A DNA stretch of 64,000 nt from Prorocentrum cordatum (taxonomy: Eukaryota > Sar > Dinophyceae > Prorocentrales > Prorocentraceae), in contig CAUYUJ010014612.1 in assembly GCA_963575745.1 (NCBI GenBank), positions 1-64,000 on the forward strand, written 5' to 3'. The notes beneath the pieces were generated by a model, which was not told where the DNA came from, did not search any database, and saw only the letters and a list, made by a program, of their open reading frames with translations. This document shows positions 21,724-31,740 of the stretch, piece by piece; position 1 is the stretch's first letter; each line of letters opens with the position of its first letter. A program made the position numbers and the translations under genes.

Positions 21724-21762
21724 CAGCAGCAGCGCCGACGAGCGGGGCAGACAGCACCGTAG
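20269..21762 (+). CDS. Proline-rich tandem-repeat ORF, doubtful gene
   Basis: 497 codons, ATG to TAG. The middle (about residues 90-310) is built from 24-26-residue repeats around PPPIDLQPPPxxHSDFQHPxS, and the DNA has CATCCAGCATCCGACTTCC units at matching spacing. The C-terminus has a CAG array (21686-21740) giving poly-Gln. A repeat period divisible by three can keep a frame open without selection, so this may be a minisatellite. No domain, signal peptide or membrane segment is evident. Confidence 0.25.
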
Positions 21763-22370
21763 CACCCCGCTATTGCGGATAAGAGTGAGGGGGCGGGCGC
21801 GGGCGACGCGGGCGTCGAGCTGGCGGACCGCGTGGCCCTCACGAATGCAAAAGAAGCCTGGAACGAATGCAAAAGAAGCCCGCCGCAGGCGCCGAGCATT
21901 TTTGGTGGGTCGCGGGGTGTGTCGCGGGTGGGTCGCGGGTGGGTCGCAGTTGGTCGCGGGTGGGTCGCGGGGTGGGTCGCGGGTGGGTCGCGGGGGGGGT
22001 CGCGGTCGGTTGGGTCTCGGGGTGGGTCGCCGGTGGGTCGCGGGTGGGTCGCCGATGCAAAAGAAACCCGCCGCAGGCACCGAAGTTTGGGCGTGTTCAG
22101 TGAACGTAGTTTGTGTCGTGGGTGGGTCGCGGGCTCTCCACCTCCACCTGGAAGGAATTCAAAAACAGCTCGCCGCAGGCGCCGAAAATTTGATTTGTAC
22201 ACTGAACGCGGTTTGGGTCGCGGGTGGGTCGCAGGTTCTCCACCTGGAACGACTTGGAAAGAATACAAAAGAAACCCGCCGCAGGCGCCGGAAATTTTGG
22301 GTGGGTCGCGGGGTGGGTCGCGGGTGGGTCGCGGGTGAGTCGCGGTGGGTCGCGGGTGGGTCGAGTCTCC
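21755..22370 (+). repeat. Dispersed repeat with GGGTCGC minisatellite, copy 2
   Basis: Begins GTAGCACCCCGCTATTGCGG like 3098 and contains four CCCGCCGCAGGCGCCG-type motifs at 60-110-bp intervals within GGGTCGCGGGTG arrays. Overlaps the end of the 20269 ORF. Confidence 0.75.
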
Positions 22371-22640
22371 GAGCCTCCCGGCGCCCTACGTCCAGCAGCG
22401 CCCGCCACGACCAGCGATCCCAGCCAGCGCCGCAGGGCTGGGCAGGCTGGGGCGAGTGGCGAGAGAGACACACAGCGAAAGAACGTGTGCACAATCTGAG
22501 TCGATTTCCGGTTGTCCTTCCGACGATCCCGTGCGGCCCGATGCTTGTATGGCTCTGCTGGGCGCCGCGGCACAGCAGATCCGATTCGATTTTCTGCCCC
22601 GTGGCGATGCAGCCCGATCCGACGCACATTCTGACCCGAT

Positions 22641-22826
22641 AGAGTCGGACCGAGGTATAAGATCGAGCTCACTTTGGGGAGGATGCCCTGATGTTCTTCG
22701 TGCTTGTTAACTGTTGCTGTGCATCCTGGGGGTGGGCACCTCCGAGTGATCTTATAGTGTGGGGTGTTTTGGCCGGCGGAGGGTCTCATGTTCTCGAAGG
22801 ATGCTCTTCTGTCATAGGTCCGACCG
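22641..22826 (+). mobile_element. MITE family 4 (AGTCGGACC termini), copy 1
   Basis: Left AGAGTCGGACCGAGGTATAA and right CATAGGTCCGACC are inverted. GGCGGAGGGTCTCATGTTCT and CGAAGGATGCTCTTCTGTC are shared with 52369-52545. Ends just before family 3. Confidence 0.7.
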
Positions 22827-22832
22827 CATCGA

Positions 22833-23172
22833 CTCCACGCAAGAGTGACCCTTCGCCGGAGTGACCTTTGGTGCGGGCTCATCGGGGTCCCCCCGATCGC
22901 TGAGCGCGATACGATAGCCGCTGCTTGCGCGCTTGGATTTGGCCACCTTGCGCCCCCTTGGTCCGCGCACCAGAGGTCACCCTTGCCTAGGGTCAAGTCG
23001 GGCCAATCCCTCTACAGGAGGAATCTTCACAACTAGTCAAACAATATTATGGGGACGATGTTTGAGTATTTTTGATTATTTTGGGGTTTTGAGTATGTTT
23101 TATTTGTCCTCCAAAATCCGCCTGTAGGGGGACATGCCCGACCTAAGCCTAGAATCACTCTTGCATGCAGCC
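22833..23172. mobile_element. MITE family 3, copy 2, interrupted by family 1
   Basis: Left end CACGCAAGAGTGACCCTTCG; the right end is split: AGGTCACCCTTGCCTAG before and AATCACTCTTGCATGCAGCC after a family 1 MITE. Removing 22991-23146 and one GCCTAG restores a normal family 3 end. Confidence 0.7.
22991..23146 (+). mobile_element. MITE family 1, nested copy with 6-bp duplication
   Basis: Core TIRs at 22997 (GTCGGGC) and 23142 (GCCCGAC). Flanked by GCCTAG at 22985-22990 and 23147-23152, a plausible 6-bp target-site duplication inside family 3. Confidence 0.75.
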
Positions 23173-23233
23173 GACTCCCGATTGATCCCGAGGGGAAACG
23201 GAGCTTACCGCCACCGAGAGCCCACGGGTAGTT

Positions 23234-23432
23234 GGTTTCTCCGAAGGGCTTAGGCGACCCGTTTTCCTCCTCCTCCTTCTCCGCCTGCTCCTCCTCCTCC
23301 TCCCCCTTCGCCTCCTCCTCCTCCATCTCCTCCTCCATCTCCTCCTCCTCCATCTCCTCCTCCCCCTATCTCCTCCTCCCCCTATCTCCTCCCCCTCCTC
23401 CTCGGGTCCGCCCACGGCCCCAGGGGGAAACC
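23234..23432. mobile_element. TCC-loop foldback element, copy A
   Basis: Left arm 23234-23260 (GGTTTCTCCGAAGGGCTTAG, then GCGACCC), right arm 23403-23432 (GTCCGCCCACGGCCCCAGGG then GGAAACC) are imperfect inverted repeats. The whole loop is a TCC/TCCTCCATC microsatellite. Confidence 0.7.
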
Positions 23433-23654
23433 GCGCCCCGCGCAACGGAGGTCACTCTCTTGCCCAGGGCCACTCTCTGCGCGCAGCCGGCTGCCGAGGG
23501 ACCCCCGCGGGGGAGACCGAGCCCACCGCCACCGCGCCCCCGTCAGCAGATCCCCGACGCCCCCCGGGGGCGGCGGCTCGCCCGAGCAGCGCCCGACACC
23601 GCGCGACACTCGGGCGCGCCGTCGCCCAGAGCGCCGGATGCCCGGCCGGAGGGC

Positions 23655-23803
23655 CTCTTCGAAGGGCTCGGGCGACGCGTCCTCCTGCTCCTCCTGCCCT
23701 CCTCCTCCCTCTCCTCCTCCTCCTCCTCCTCCTCCTCCTCCTCCTCCTTCTCCTCCTCCTCCTCCTCCTCCTCGTCGGGTCGCCTACGGCCCCGGGGGAA
23801 ACC
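23655..23803. mobile_element. TCC-loop foldback element, copy B
   Basis: Left GAAGGGCTCGGGCGACGCG, right GGGTCGCCTACGGCCCCGGG then GGAAACC (23776-23803), with TCC repeats between. Same layout as copies A and C. Confidence 0.7.
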
Positions 23804-23965
23804 GTGCACCCCGGCCCCTCCCCCGAGGCTTGGCATCGCTCGGACGTGTGCATGTCTCTCTCGGCGAGGACCATCGAGGAGCATCCTGGATCCTCGAGCA
23901 CCCGAAAAAAGCACGCACGGGCCCGACATGTGCACAGGGGATGGACGTCCAGGCGACGGCAAGGA
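23804..23965. mobile_element. MITE family 14 (CATCGCTCGGACGT ends), diverged copy
   Basis: Left GGCATCGCTCGGACGTGTGC near 23831, right GGGATGGACGTCCAGGCGAC near 23939. Interior CCATCGAGGAGCAT and CCGAAAAAAGCACGCACG match 26245-26377 and 61295-61423. Confidence 0.55.
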
Positions 23966-24650
23966 TGGGGGTTCTTGGTGGCCCCGGACTGCGCAGTCAA
24001 CGCGCCTAGTGAGGACGCGCACCTTCATGTAGGGTGCCCTTGCGTCCTTGCATCTGCGGCCCGTCCTTTTGGCCGTTTTCACAGGTCGCCCGCAGCCCAA
24101 CAAAAATCCAACTGCGGCCTGAAGGTGTCCTGCGTCCATACCGCCCGTCCTGTAGTACACGTTCTTATTGCACTTCTCCTCTGATTGACCCTTCCCTTCG
24201 AAATCGACTCCGTGCCGCTGCAGCCCGATCCGACGCACATGCCGATGCGATCCGACTCCTCGATTCGATGCTGATCGATCCTGATCTCGAGAGGGGTTCG
24301 AGGTCTGACAGAGCGAAGACGAAGAGGTGGAGGAGGAGGAGGAGGAGGAGGAAAGCGCAGTCTTCATGTCTGGCCAGAGGAGGAGGAGGGAGGATCGAGA
24401 CTGGAGGATGGAGGAGCAGGAGGGCCCAGGATCGAGAATCGGAGCGGAGGAGGCGGAAGCGAGGATCTCGAGCGATGCTGCGCTTCCCCTCCGCAGCCGT
24501 GCGCAGAGGTGCCCGTGCCCCGCGGGCTTCCAGTGGCCCTCGCAGAGCGGGCTGCCCTGCCGCCGCGGAGGGGCAGCGCCGGCGCCGCGGGCTTCCAGCC
24601 GCCGGGCCGCGGGGCGCTTGCGAGGAGGATCGGTTGGATTCTGTGGTAAC

Positions 24651-24897
24651 TCATGGGAGTCCCCAAACGTGGTGGTGACAACACCTGGCGGTGAGTCTCG
24701 GGCGATTTGGTGTCACCACCCGGTTTGGGGACTCGTGCGATTTTCCGAGGATGTCCCGAACGTTGGTGGGTCCAGGAGTCACAAAACCCGGCGGTGACCC
24801 CGCGTCCCCAAACCCAGCGGTGACCTTTTTGGGGATTCCAGGTCGCCACCTGGTATCTCACCACCCGGTTTGGGGGTTCCCAAAATTCATGGGAGTC
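24651..24897. mobile_element. Hairpin element with 11-bp flanking direct repeats
   Basis: TCATGGGAGTC lies at 24651-24661 and 24887-24897. The insert starts CCCAAACGTGGTGGTGAC and contains several CCCCAAAC...GGTGGTGA / TCACCACCCGGTTTGGGG dyads. Upstream, 24190-24320 has GATCCGAC-type simple sequence; downstream to 25810 no gene was found. Confidence 0.6.
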
Positions 24898-25810
24898 TCT
24901 TATGCCCTTCGCAGACCCCCTCTGGATACGGTGGGGAGCTTTTCGCTAGTCTCGGCCTCCATGGGGCTCTTGCAGGGCCCTTTTGGACCGTCAAAATCAC
25001 GGCTCTGGACGAACCAAACCGGTCCTGGGGACGGGGCCCAGACCTCTTGGAGCCGAGGTTGTGAACCAAAAAGCACGACGTGGGGGGTCTGAGTCTCCAT
25101 TCCATCTTTGGCGCCGATTCGCGTCGGCAAGCGTCTGGATGTGCACACATCCTTCCTCAAAATCAGACGCAAGTTTTTCCTGCGACGTGGCGGCGCCCCA
25201 GGACCCCAACATGTCAATAGTCACGCCGACAGTGGCGACTGCAGACACGCACAAAAAAGACTTACCCCGCGGGCCGCGTTTCGCGAGCTGATCAACATTG
25301 AAAACTTGCGTTTGCTCTGCTAGTTCGGTCACACACGGCTGACTTCGAGGTCGAAAGGGGCTCGGTGGTTCCGTAGGCTCGCATGCGTTCGTTTTGCCCT
25401 CCTGGTAGCGAGCTTTTTCTGGGATCCTTCGGTTTTTTTCGGCCGTCCCTCCGGATCTCACGGCTCGGCTTGGAGACAAAGGTGTTCCGTTCCTGATGTG
25501 TCGTTCTTATTTCTGCAGCCCGATCGTCGGGGCAAGTAGCCCAGGGGGGGGGCAGTACATGTATCCAGGGGCGCCGATGGGCCATGTCTTCGGCGAGGCT
25601 CCCCGACGAATGAGTGCGTGAGGTGCCTGCCCCTGCAGGCCACTCGCCCCTTTATCGTCACGCCTGGCCAGGGCCATCTCTGGCCCCAGGAGGGCAGAAC
25701 CCTCGAGGCTTCGGCCGGGAGAGGGCGTGCACACCCCTGCCAGGGCGAAGGCTGGCCCGGGCCAGGCACGGAGGTGCGGGCCGAGGGTCGATAGGCGAGG
25801 CTCGGGTGGA

Positions 25811-26113
25811 GGGTTCCTCCGAAGGGCTCAGGCGACCCCTCCTCCTTCTCCTCCTCCTCCTCCTCCTCCTCCTCCATCTCCATCTCCGCCTGCTCCTCCT
25901 CCTCCTCCTCCTCCTCCTCCTCCTCCTCCTCCTCCTCCATCTCCTCCTCCATCTCCTCCTCCTCCCCTCTCCCTCCATCATCTCCTCCTCCCCCTCCCCC
26001 TCCTCCTACTCCTTCTCCTGCTCTTCCTCCTCCTCCTCCTCCTCCTTCTCCTCCTCCTCCTCCTCCTCCTCCTCCTCCTCCTTCTCGGGTCGCCTACGGC
26101 CCCGGGGGAAACC
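25811..26113. mobile_element. TCC-loop foldback element, copy C
   Basis: Left GAAGGGCTCAGGCGACCC, right GGGTCGCCTACGGCCCCGGG then GGAAACC (26086-26113). The loop is about 245 bp of TCC with interruptions, the longest of the three. Confidence 0.75.
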
Positions 26114-26225
26114 GTGCAGGCTCGGAGCCCGTGGGCGGAGGCTCCTGGACGGCGCCGGCCCTCTGGAGGCCTCCCGGGGCCTCTGGGGGGCCTCGGCCCT
26201 CCGCCTCCCTGCCGCCCTTCTTCCC

Positions 26226-26396
26226 CTATGCAGCGCCTGCACTCCTCGGCATCGCTCGGGCGTGTGCGTTTTTTTTCCTCGGCGAGGGCCATCGAGGAGC
26301 ATTCTTGATCACTTGGCGAAAGGAACGCGCACGAGACCGAAAAGAGCACAGGGAATGGGCGTCCGAGCGATGGCCAGCTGTGCAGCGCCTGCACTC
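26226..26396. mobile_element. MITE family 14, complete copy with 19-bp flanking direct repeats
   Basis: Element 26245-26377 starts CTCGGCATCGCTCGGGCGT and ends CGTCCGAGCGATGGCCAG; these are inverted repeats. Immediately outside is CT(A/G)TGCAGCGCCTGCACTC at 26226-26244 and 26378-26396 (18 of 19 identical). The duplication abuts the element ends exactly. Confidence 0.8.
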
Positions 26397-26645
26397 GGGG
26401 TCTTTCTTGCTGGTGCGGCCGAGGCGCTGGCTGGGCATGCCGAGGTTTCGGCTGGTGCCCCGCTGGGGGGCACTCGTGGGCGCCTCGCGGGTGCCCCGCG
26501 TCGGGAGGAGGTGCCGAGGCTGCGCACGGTGCCCGCCCGTGGGCGCCTCGCGGGCGGCCGCACAGCTTGCACCGGATAGCCTCCAGCACGTGGCTTGTGC
26601 TGCACGGCTTTCACCACGCCGCATCGCCGACACCACATTTTGTTG

Positions 26646-26837
26646 TTTCGTCGGTTCCTCGAGGGCGCGAAGTTATTCGCGCTTCGCGCTTCGCGGTCCT
26701 CGTTCCTTCTCCCCCTCCTCCTCGTCCTCCTATTCTCCCTTTGGGAGGGCGGCGCGAGAGCGCGAAGTTATTCGCGCTTCGCGCTTCGCGCAGCGCGAAG
26801 CGCGAAGTTGGGAGCCCTAGTTTCATCGGTTCCTCGA
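26646..26837. mobile_element. Hairpin element family 10, copy 2, with 17-bp flanking direct repeats
   Basis: Element 26663-26820 is nearly identical to 14331-14480. TTTCGTCGGTTCCTCGA (26646-26662) and TTTCATCGGTTCCTCGA (26821-26837) flank it. The left ~15 bp of copy 1 (CAAGGGCTCCC...) are absent here, so this copy looks truncated at one end with local homology CCTCGA. Confidence 0.75.
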
Positions 26838-27008
26838 CCACATAGCTCACACCACATGGCTCTGACACCACGCGCGTGTCACCGCACAGGCTACAGTGCC
26901 CAGCCTGCACAGCCTTGCTCGCACCGCATGGCTTGCTCCACGTAGCTTCCCCCGCATAGCTTCCACAACATAGCTTCCACCACATAGCTTGCGCGATATG
27001 TGTATATG

Positions 27009-27042
<34 letters not shown>

Positions 27043-27540
27043 GAGAGAGCTGCTTGTATATTAATATGAGCTTGCAGACGGGGGGCCTTGCTGGTCCCAC
27101 AAAGGTACTGGGCCCTGTTCCCGGTCCCGCCGCCCTCGGGCCACCCGTCGTCGCCCGTCGCCGCCGCCCGTCGCCGCACTACGTTGGCCACGAGCTTGCT
27201 CGCGCGAGGCTTGCAGCTGGGACTGTGCGCCGGTCTGGTCGGCTTGTGGCCGCCCGCCGCCGTCCGTCGCCCCAGCAGTTTGGTGACGGCGCTGTTTGTG
27301 CGAGTCTCGCACTTTGCATTGCTTTGCGTGTCTTGGCACTCCTTGTTTGCAAAGCGTTGCATCGATTTGCATTGCATTGCATTGCTTCGTTTTGCGTTAC
27401 AGGTGTCTGCATTGCTTTGCATGTCTTCGCGCTGCTTTGCATTTCTTTGGATTGCTTCGAGCTGTTTCGCAGTGCTTTGCAATGTATTCTCGTTTTTTTT
27501 TTTTTTTTTTTTTTCCCCCCCCCCTTTTTTTTATTATTTA
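26838..27540. repeat. Short tandem repeats, AT tract, TTGCATTGC repeats and T-run
   Basis: 26840-26995: CACATAGCTTCCACC-type units; 27000-27052: TATATATA; 27290-27490: degenerate TTTGCATTGC; 27494-27515: T-run, then C/T. No gene; 35400-35600 has similar TGCTGTGC/ATGCTATGC runs. Confidence 0.7.
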
Positions 27541-27679
27541 TTTTAAGAAAAAAATAGGTTCTACCACACTCCCCCTCCCAGACTTACCGAGTCCCCGGGA
27601 ACCGATGCAAAAGACACATGGTTCTGACCCAAGCTCCATCCTACCCGTGAATTCATACTATCCCAGCCAAACCGGTATC

Positions 27680-28110
27680 GGCCCCCCTCGGATCCCTGGC
27701 ACAAACATACTATGCGCGCGCATCCGTTCATCAACAATCACAAGTTTTCAAGAATCCCTGGCAAAACATGGGACGAAGTGCGCACGCGCGCGTCGTCGCG
27801 CTCGCATGCCGAAATCCTTCAAAAACCTTCGGTTCCGGACGGATTTCAAAATCGAGTGCCCAAAACGCATTTGATCAAAAGCACCATGTTTCGCAACACG
27901 GGTTCCCCCAAAATACTTACGCGCGTCTCTGCGAATCCTTAAGACAACCATCGGTTTTTCAACATGTTCATAACATGCTACCCAACGGGCCTCTGGCGCC
28001 GCATGTCGAACGCCCTTGCGCGCGGGCTGGGACAGCACGATCCGTGCCAATACCATGCGGGCCACTCTCGCGCGTCTGCCGCGCGCGCATTTCGAGCTCC
28101 TTCCAAAACC
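27680..28110 (-). repeat. Dispersed repeat related to 3468-5445, copy 1
   Basis: GACGAAGTGCGCACGCGCGC, GCCGAAATCCTTCAAAAACC and CGGATTTCAAAATCG blocks also occur at 28740-28840 and 29040-29130, and in reverse-complement form in the 3.5-5.4 kb duplication. 28111-28560 has no recognised content. Confidence 0.6.
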
Positions 28111-28589
28111 TTGATCACCGACGCGAAGACGCCGTCATCTTCGTCGGCGTGATCAGCATCGGAGCCGTCACTGGCTGCCCCGTCGTCGCTGTTAGCATCG
28201 CCACAAGCATCGCTTCTATCATCATCGTGTCTGCCGTTGTCGACGTTGCCATGATACCGCGCCCCTCCAAGTCGCCGGCTCGCATTGAAGTGCCCGCTGG
28301 GATGAGCCGAGCGGTCAGCGCCACAGCGTTCGCGTCGTTCGCGCCAAACTAGTTGGCCGCTGCCCGCGCGAGCATGCGCGAGCTAGCGCGGACGCAAAGA
28401 TGCACCAGCCAACACCCAGCACTCACCGCAGTCGCTTCCGCATGGCTGTTGCAAACCAAGTTGCGGGTGGGTGGGTGGGACGACTGCGCGAGCAGTGAAG
28501 TTGGCAACCTCAATTTCGGCAAGTGAATTCTTTGCTAGAAATAGAATAGACTCTCCCCCCCCCCGGCGTTATCCCCCCCTTTCGGGTAT

Positions 28590-29195
28590 GCAAATCATAT
28601 ATGATTCTGACCACATGTCGATCCTAAATATGAATTTACATTATCCCAGAGGGGCCGGGACCGGCCCCCCTGAGGTTTCCCTTGGAAAAAATACGTGGGG
28701 ACATCTTTTCTTCTAACGTAGCATTTGTTTATTAATCCCTTGCAAAAAAAAACGAAGTGCACCCACGCGCGCCGGCGCGCGCGCATGCCGAAATCGTTCA
28801 AAAACTCTCGGTGCCGGAAGGATTTCGCAATCGAGTTTCCAAACAAACATACAAAAACATAGGGTTTCGCAACACTGATTTGCTAAAAAAACTTACGCGC
28901 GAGCTCTTGCGAAATCTTAAGGAAACCATCGGATTTCAATATTTTCACAACATGCTACCAAACGGGTTTCGCGCGCGCATGTCGAAATCTGTCGAACGCC
29001 CTTGCGCGTGTGCCGTCGCGAGAATCCTTTTGCAAAAAGCGGGACGAAGTGCAGACGCGCGCGTCGTCGCGCGCGTATGCCGAAATCCTTCAAAACCCAT
29101 CGGTTTCGGACGGGTTTCAAAATCGTGTGTCCAAAATACGTTCAAAAACAGAAGGTTCTGCAACACGGATGTTCAACAAAAGCGTGCGCGCGCGC
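28590..29195 (-). repeat. Dispersed repeat related to 3468-5445, copies 2-3
   Basis: Two tandem-like ~290-bp subunits sharing GGGACGAAGTGC, CGCGCGCATGCCGAAATC and AAAACATAGGGTTTCGCAAC-type blocks. Non-coding. Confidence 0.6.
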
Positions 29196-29613
29196 TCTTG
29201 CGTCGTCGTCATCGTCGTCGTCGTCGTCGCCGTCCTCCCTCCTCCCGCGTCGTCGTCGTCGTCGCCTACGTCGTTCTGTCTCCCCTCGTGTTCGTCGTCG
29301 TCGTCCTCTTTGGCATCGTGGTTGTTTCCGTCGTCGTTGTCGCCGTGGTCGTCCTTCCTCCTCCTCCCTCGTCGTCGTCGTCGTCCGTCGTCGGCGTCTC
29401 GTCGTCGTCCCTCCTATTTCGTCGCCGTCGTCGTCGTCGTCGTCCTCCCTCCTCCCTCGTCGTTGTCGTCGTCGGCGTCGCCGTCCTCCCTCCTTCTTCG
29501 TCGTTCGCGTCGTCGCCGTCCTCTCTCCTCCCTCGTCGTCGTCGTCGTTGTCGCCGTCGTCGTGCTCCCTCCCCGCTTGTCGTCGTCGTCGTCTTCGTTG
29601 GCGACGTCGTCGT

Positions 29614-29654
<41 letters not shown>

Positions 29655-29905
29655 TCGTCGTCGTCGACGTCGGCGTCGTCGTCGTCGCCGCCGTCGTCGT
29701 CGTCGTCGTCGACGTCGTCGTCGTCGGCGTCGTCGACGTCGTCGTCGGCGTTGTCGTCGTCGTCGGCGTCGTCGTCGTTGTCGTCGCCCGTGTCGTCGTC
29801 GTCGTCGTCGTCTTCGTCTATGTCGTCGTCGTCGGAGACGTCGTCGGTGTCGTCGTAGTTGTCGGCAGCGTTGTCGTCGTCGTCGTCGTCGGCGCCGGTT
29901 TCGTT
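29196..29905 (+). repeat. Large GTC/GTCGGC trinucleotide array (~700 bp)
   Basis: Almost pure GTC with GGC and CTC interruptions. Every frame is open in places (poly-Ser, Arg, Val, Asp), giving long false ORFs on both strands. Confidence 0.95.
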
Positions 29906-30217
29906 GCCAAGTGCCATTTGGAACCTACCGTCACGGTCTTCAGAGGTTTTGCAAACCAAGTTGCGGGTGGGTCGTTGGGATGTTTGCAAGAGCATGAGAT
30001 GTGTCACATCATGGGTAAAAATCAATTGCACCACATATATTGTACCACCTGTATGGCACCGCATATATTGCAATACATCAATGTTTGGGTTCTACGTTGG
30101 CGGGCAGATGCATTTACGCAAAGGTTGCACACCGTACCTTACAGCACATCGCCCGTACCGTTTTTGGTTCAAGTCTGGACCAAGGGCTGCCCAACGATTG
30201 CGAGAACCGACCACGCG

Positions 30218-30580
30218 CATCCTATGGCCATGCAGGCGCTGCAGGTCCCGGCGCCGCCATGCCCGGTCGTCACGGCTCTCTGGCGGCGGGAGTGCTCCGA
30301 GCTCGAGTTCCTGCGCCGGGCGCGCCGCCAGGCGATCGCGGCACGCTGGCTGGCCGCCGAGGAGCTCGTCGAGGCCCACCCCGCGTACTGCGCGGGCTGC
30401 GTGGCCGCCGGCCACCCGCCCGCCCGCCGCGGCTGGCAGGGCCCCGCGGCGGAGCCCGAGCACGGCTCGCTCGCCTCCGCGGCCTCGGCCCTGCGGCGCC
30501 GCTCGGAAGCCCGCGGGGGCCACGAGGCCGACTCCCCGTCGGGGCCGCGAGCCCGCGGGCCGACGAAGCTCTCCCTGTGA
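30218..30580 (+). CDS. Possible terminal exon, unknown protein
   Basis: From about 30218 (MAMQALQVPAP) to TGA at 30578-30580, about 120 residues of Ala/Arg/Glu-rich sequence with ECSELEFLRRARRQ, AAEELVEAHPAYCAGC and a basic tail. Composition differs from the GTC array upstream, and codon use looks protein-like. No domain recognised. A block straddling its stop (GTGAGCGCGGGGCGG... at 30577) is partly duplicated at 30876. It may be one exon of an unseen gene or chance. Confidence 0.25.
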   Translation, partial: HPMAMQALQVPAPPCPVVTALWRRECSELEFLRRARRQAIAARWLAAEELVEAHPAYCAGCVAAGHPPARRGWQGPAAEPEHGSLASAASALRRRSEARGGHEADSPSGPRARGPTKLSL

Positions 30581-30970
30581 GCGCGGGGCGGGCGCTTTTT
30601 TTGTTGGAGCGGGAAGCGGGCTAGTTGCTGCCGGAGCTTGGCCTTGGGGAGGGCGATCATCGGGGGTGGACAGAACCCCCAACAGTGACACGTCGATTGG
30701 TGAATTGTCCGTTTTCGGTTCTCGAGAGGGCGCCGTGGCCGTTATTGTCCAGGCTCGCGCCCGCCAGGTTTGGGCCTTAGGTCGTTTTCAGTAAACCACG
30801 TTGTGCTAAAGGGGGGTCTGTCCATCCCCGAGATCAGCGGGCGAGGAGGGGAAGGAAAGAGGGAAACTCTCCTCGTGAGCGTGGGGCGGTTACTTCTTTT
30901 GAGCGGGAGGCGGGTTCGTTGCCGCCGGAGCTTGGCCTTGGGGAGGGCGATCCGCGGGCTGCCAGCCCTG
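30577..30970 (+). repeat. Partial direct duplication
   Basis: GTGAGCG(C/T)GGGGCGG...GCCGGAGCTTGGCCTTGGGG then AGGGCGATC appears at 30577-30656 and 30876-30951. Confidence 0.6.
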
Positions 30971-31081
30971 TCGGTGGAGGTGTAGGAGGAGTGGAGGCGC
31001 AGGAGGAAAAGGAGGAAAGTGGATACAAGATACAGGCCGGCTTCAATTAATGAGGTGGCGTTTCGATTGGAGCATCCCTCG

Positions 31082-31740
31082 TCGCCTTAGCGCGGTCCAG
31101 CACACAGCGCGGTCCTGCGCCGCCCCGGACCCGCGCCGCGGTCCAGCACATTGCGCGGGCGGGTGACAGCAAGTTTGACGAGTTGTTTTGTCCGAAGCGC
31201 CATCCTTCGCTCATACTTCAGAATGATTCGGGCGCTCATCTCAGTTGTGATTAAGCGGCAAACGCCAACACCACATGCACAGGTGCGTCTTGCTCGCTTT
31301 TGGTGTGCAAGGGTTTGGGCAAGCATTTCGAGCCAATTGCTCGTGTGACAGCCCGATGAAAGTGTTTCGCGCTCAAGTCTGGAGTGCTTCGCGTCTTGTA
31401 CAGCGGCGCTTGGCATTGCTTTGCCGCGAGTCAGAGACCATGTACCATGGCTGAGGAGGAGTTGGAGGAGGAGGAGATGGAGGATGAGGATCAGATTTTC
31501 CATGTTGTACGTAAGGCGCAATCTTGTCGGGGACGGGGGGCGTGTTGCATTCTTTCCTGTCTCAAAGACTTGTTTCACAGATGTGATGCATTCGCGATCG
31601 TGCGTTTCATAGTTGGAGCATGTTTTTTCCATTTCGTCCGACACTTTGTCGACCCGAAGCAATTGCTCATTTCTTGATTGGTGCATCGTGACCTTGGCTT
31701 AGGCGTGTAACTTCGACACCATGCTGATTTATCGAAGGTT
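31082..31740. other. No recognisable gene
   Basis: 31082-31170 has GCGCGGTCCAGCACA repeats; the remainder is lower-GC with short frames on both strands and no motif. Confidence 0.4.

Noticed and set aside
29002-30580. Very long ORFs (up to 607 codons) across the GTC array
   Set aside because: Poly-Arg/Ser/Val/Asp translations of a trinucleotide repeat open in several frames on both strands; only the last ~120 codons (30218-30580) look even weakly coding.
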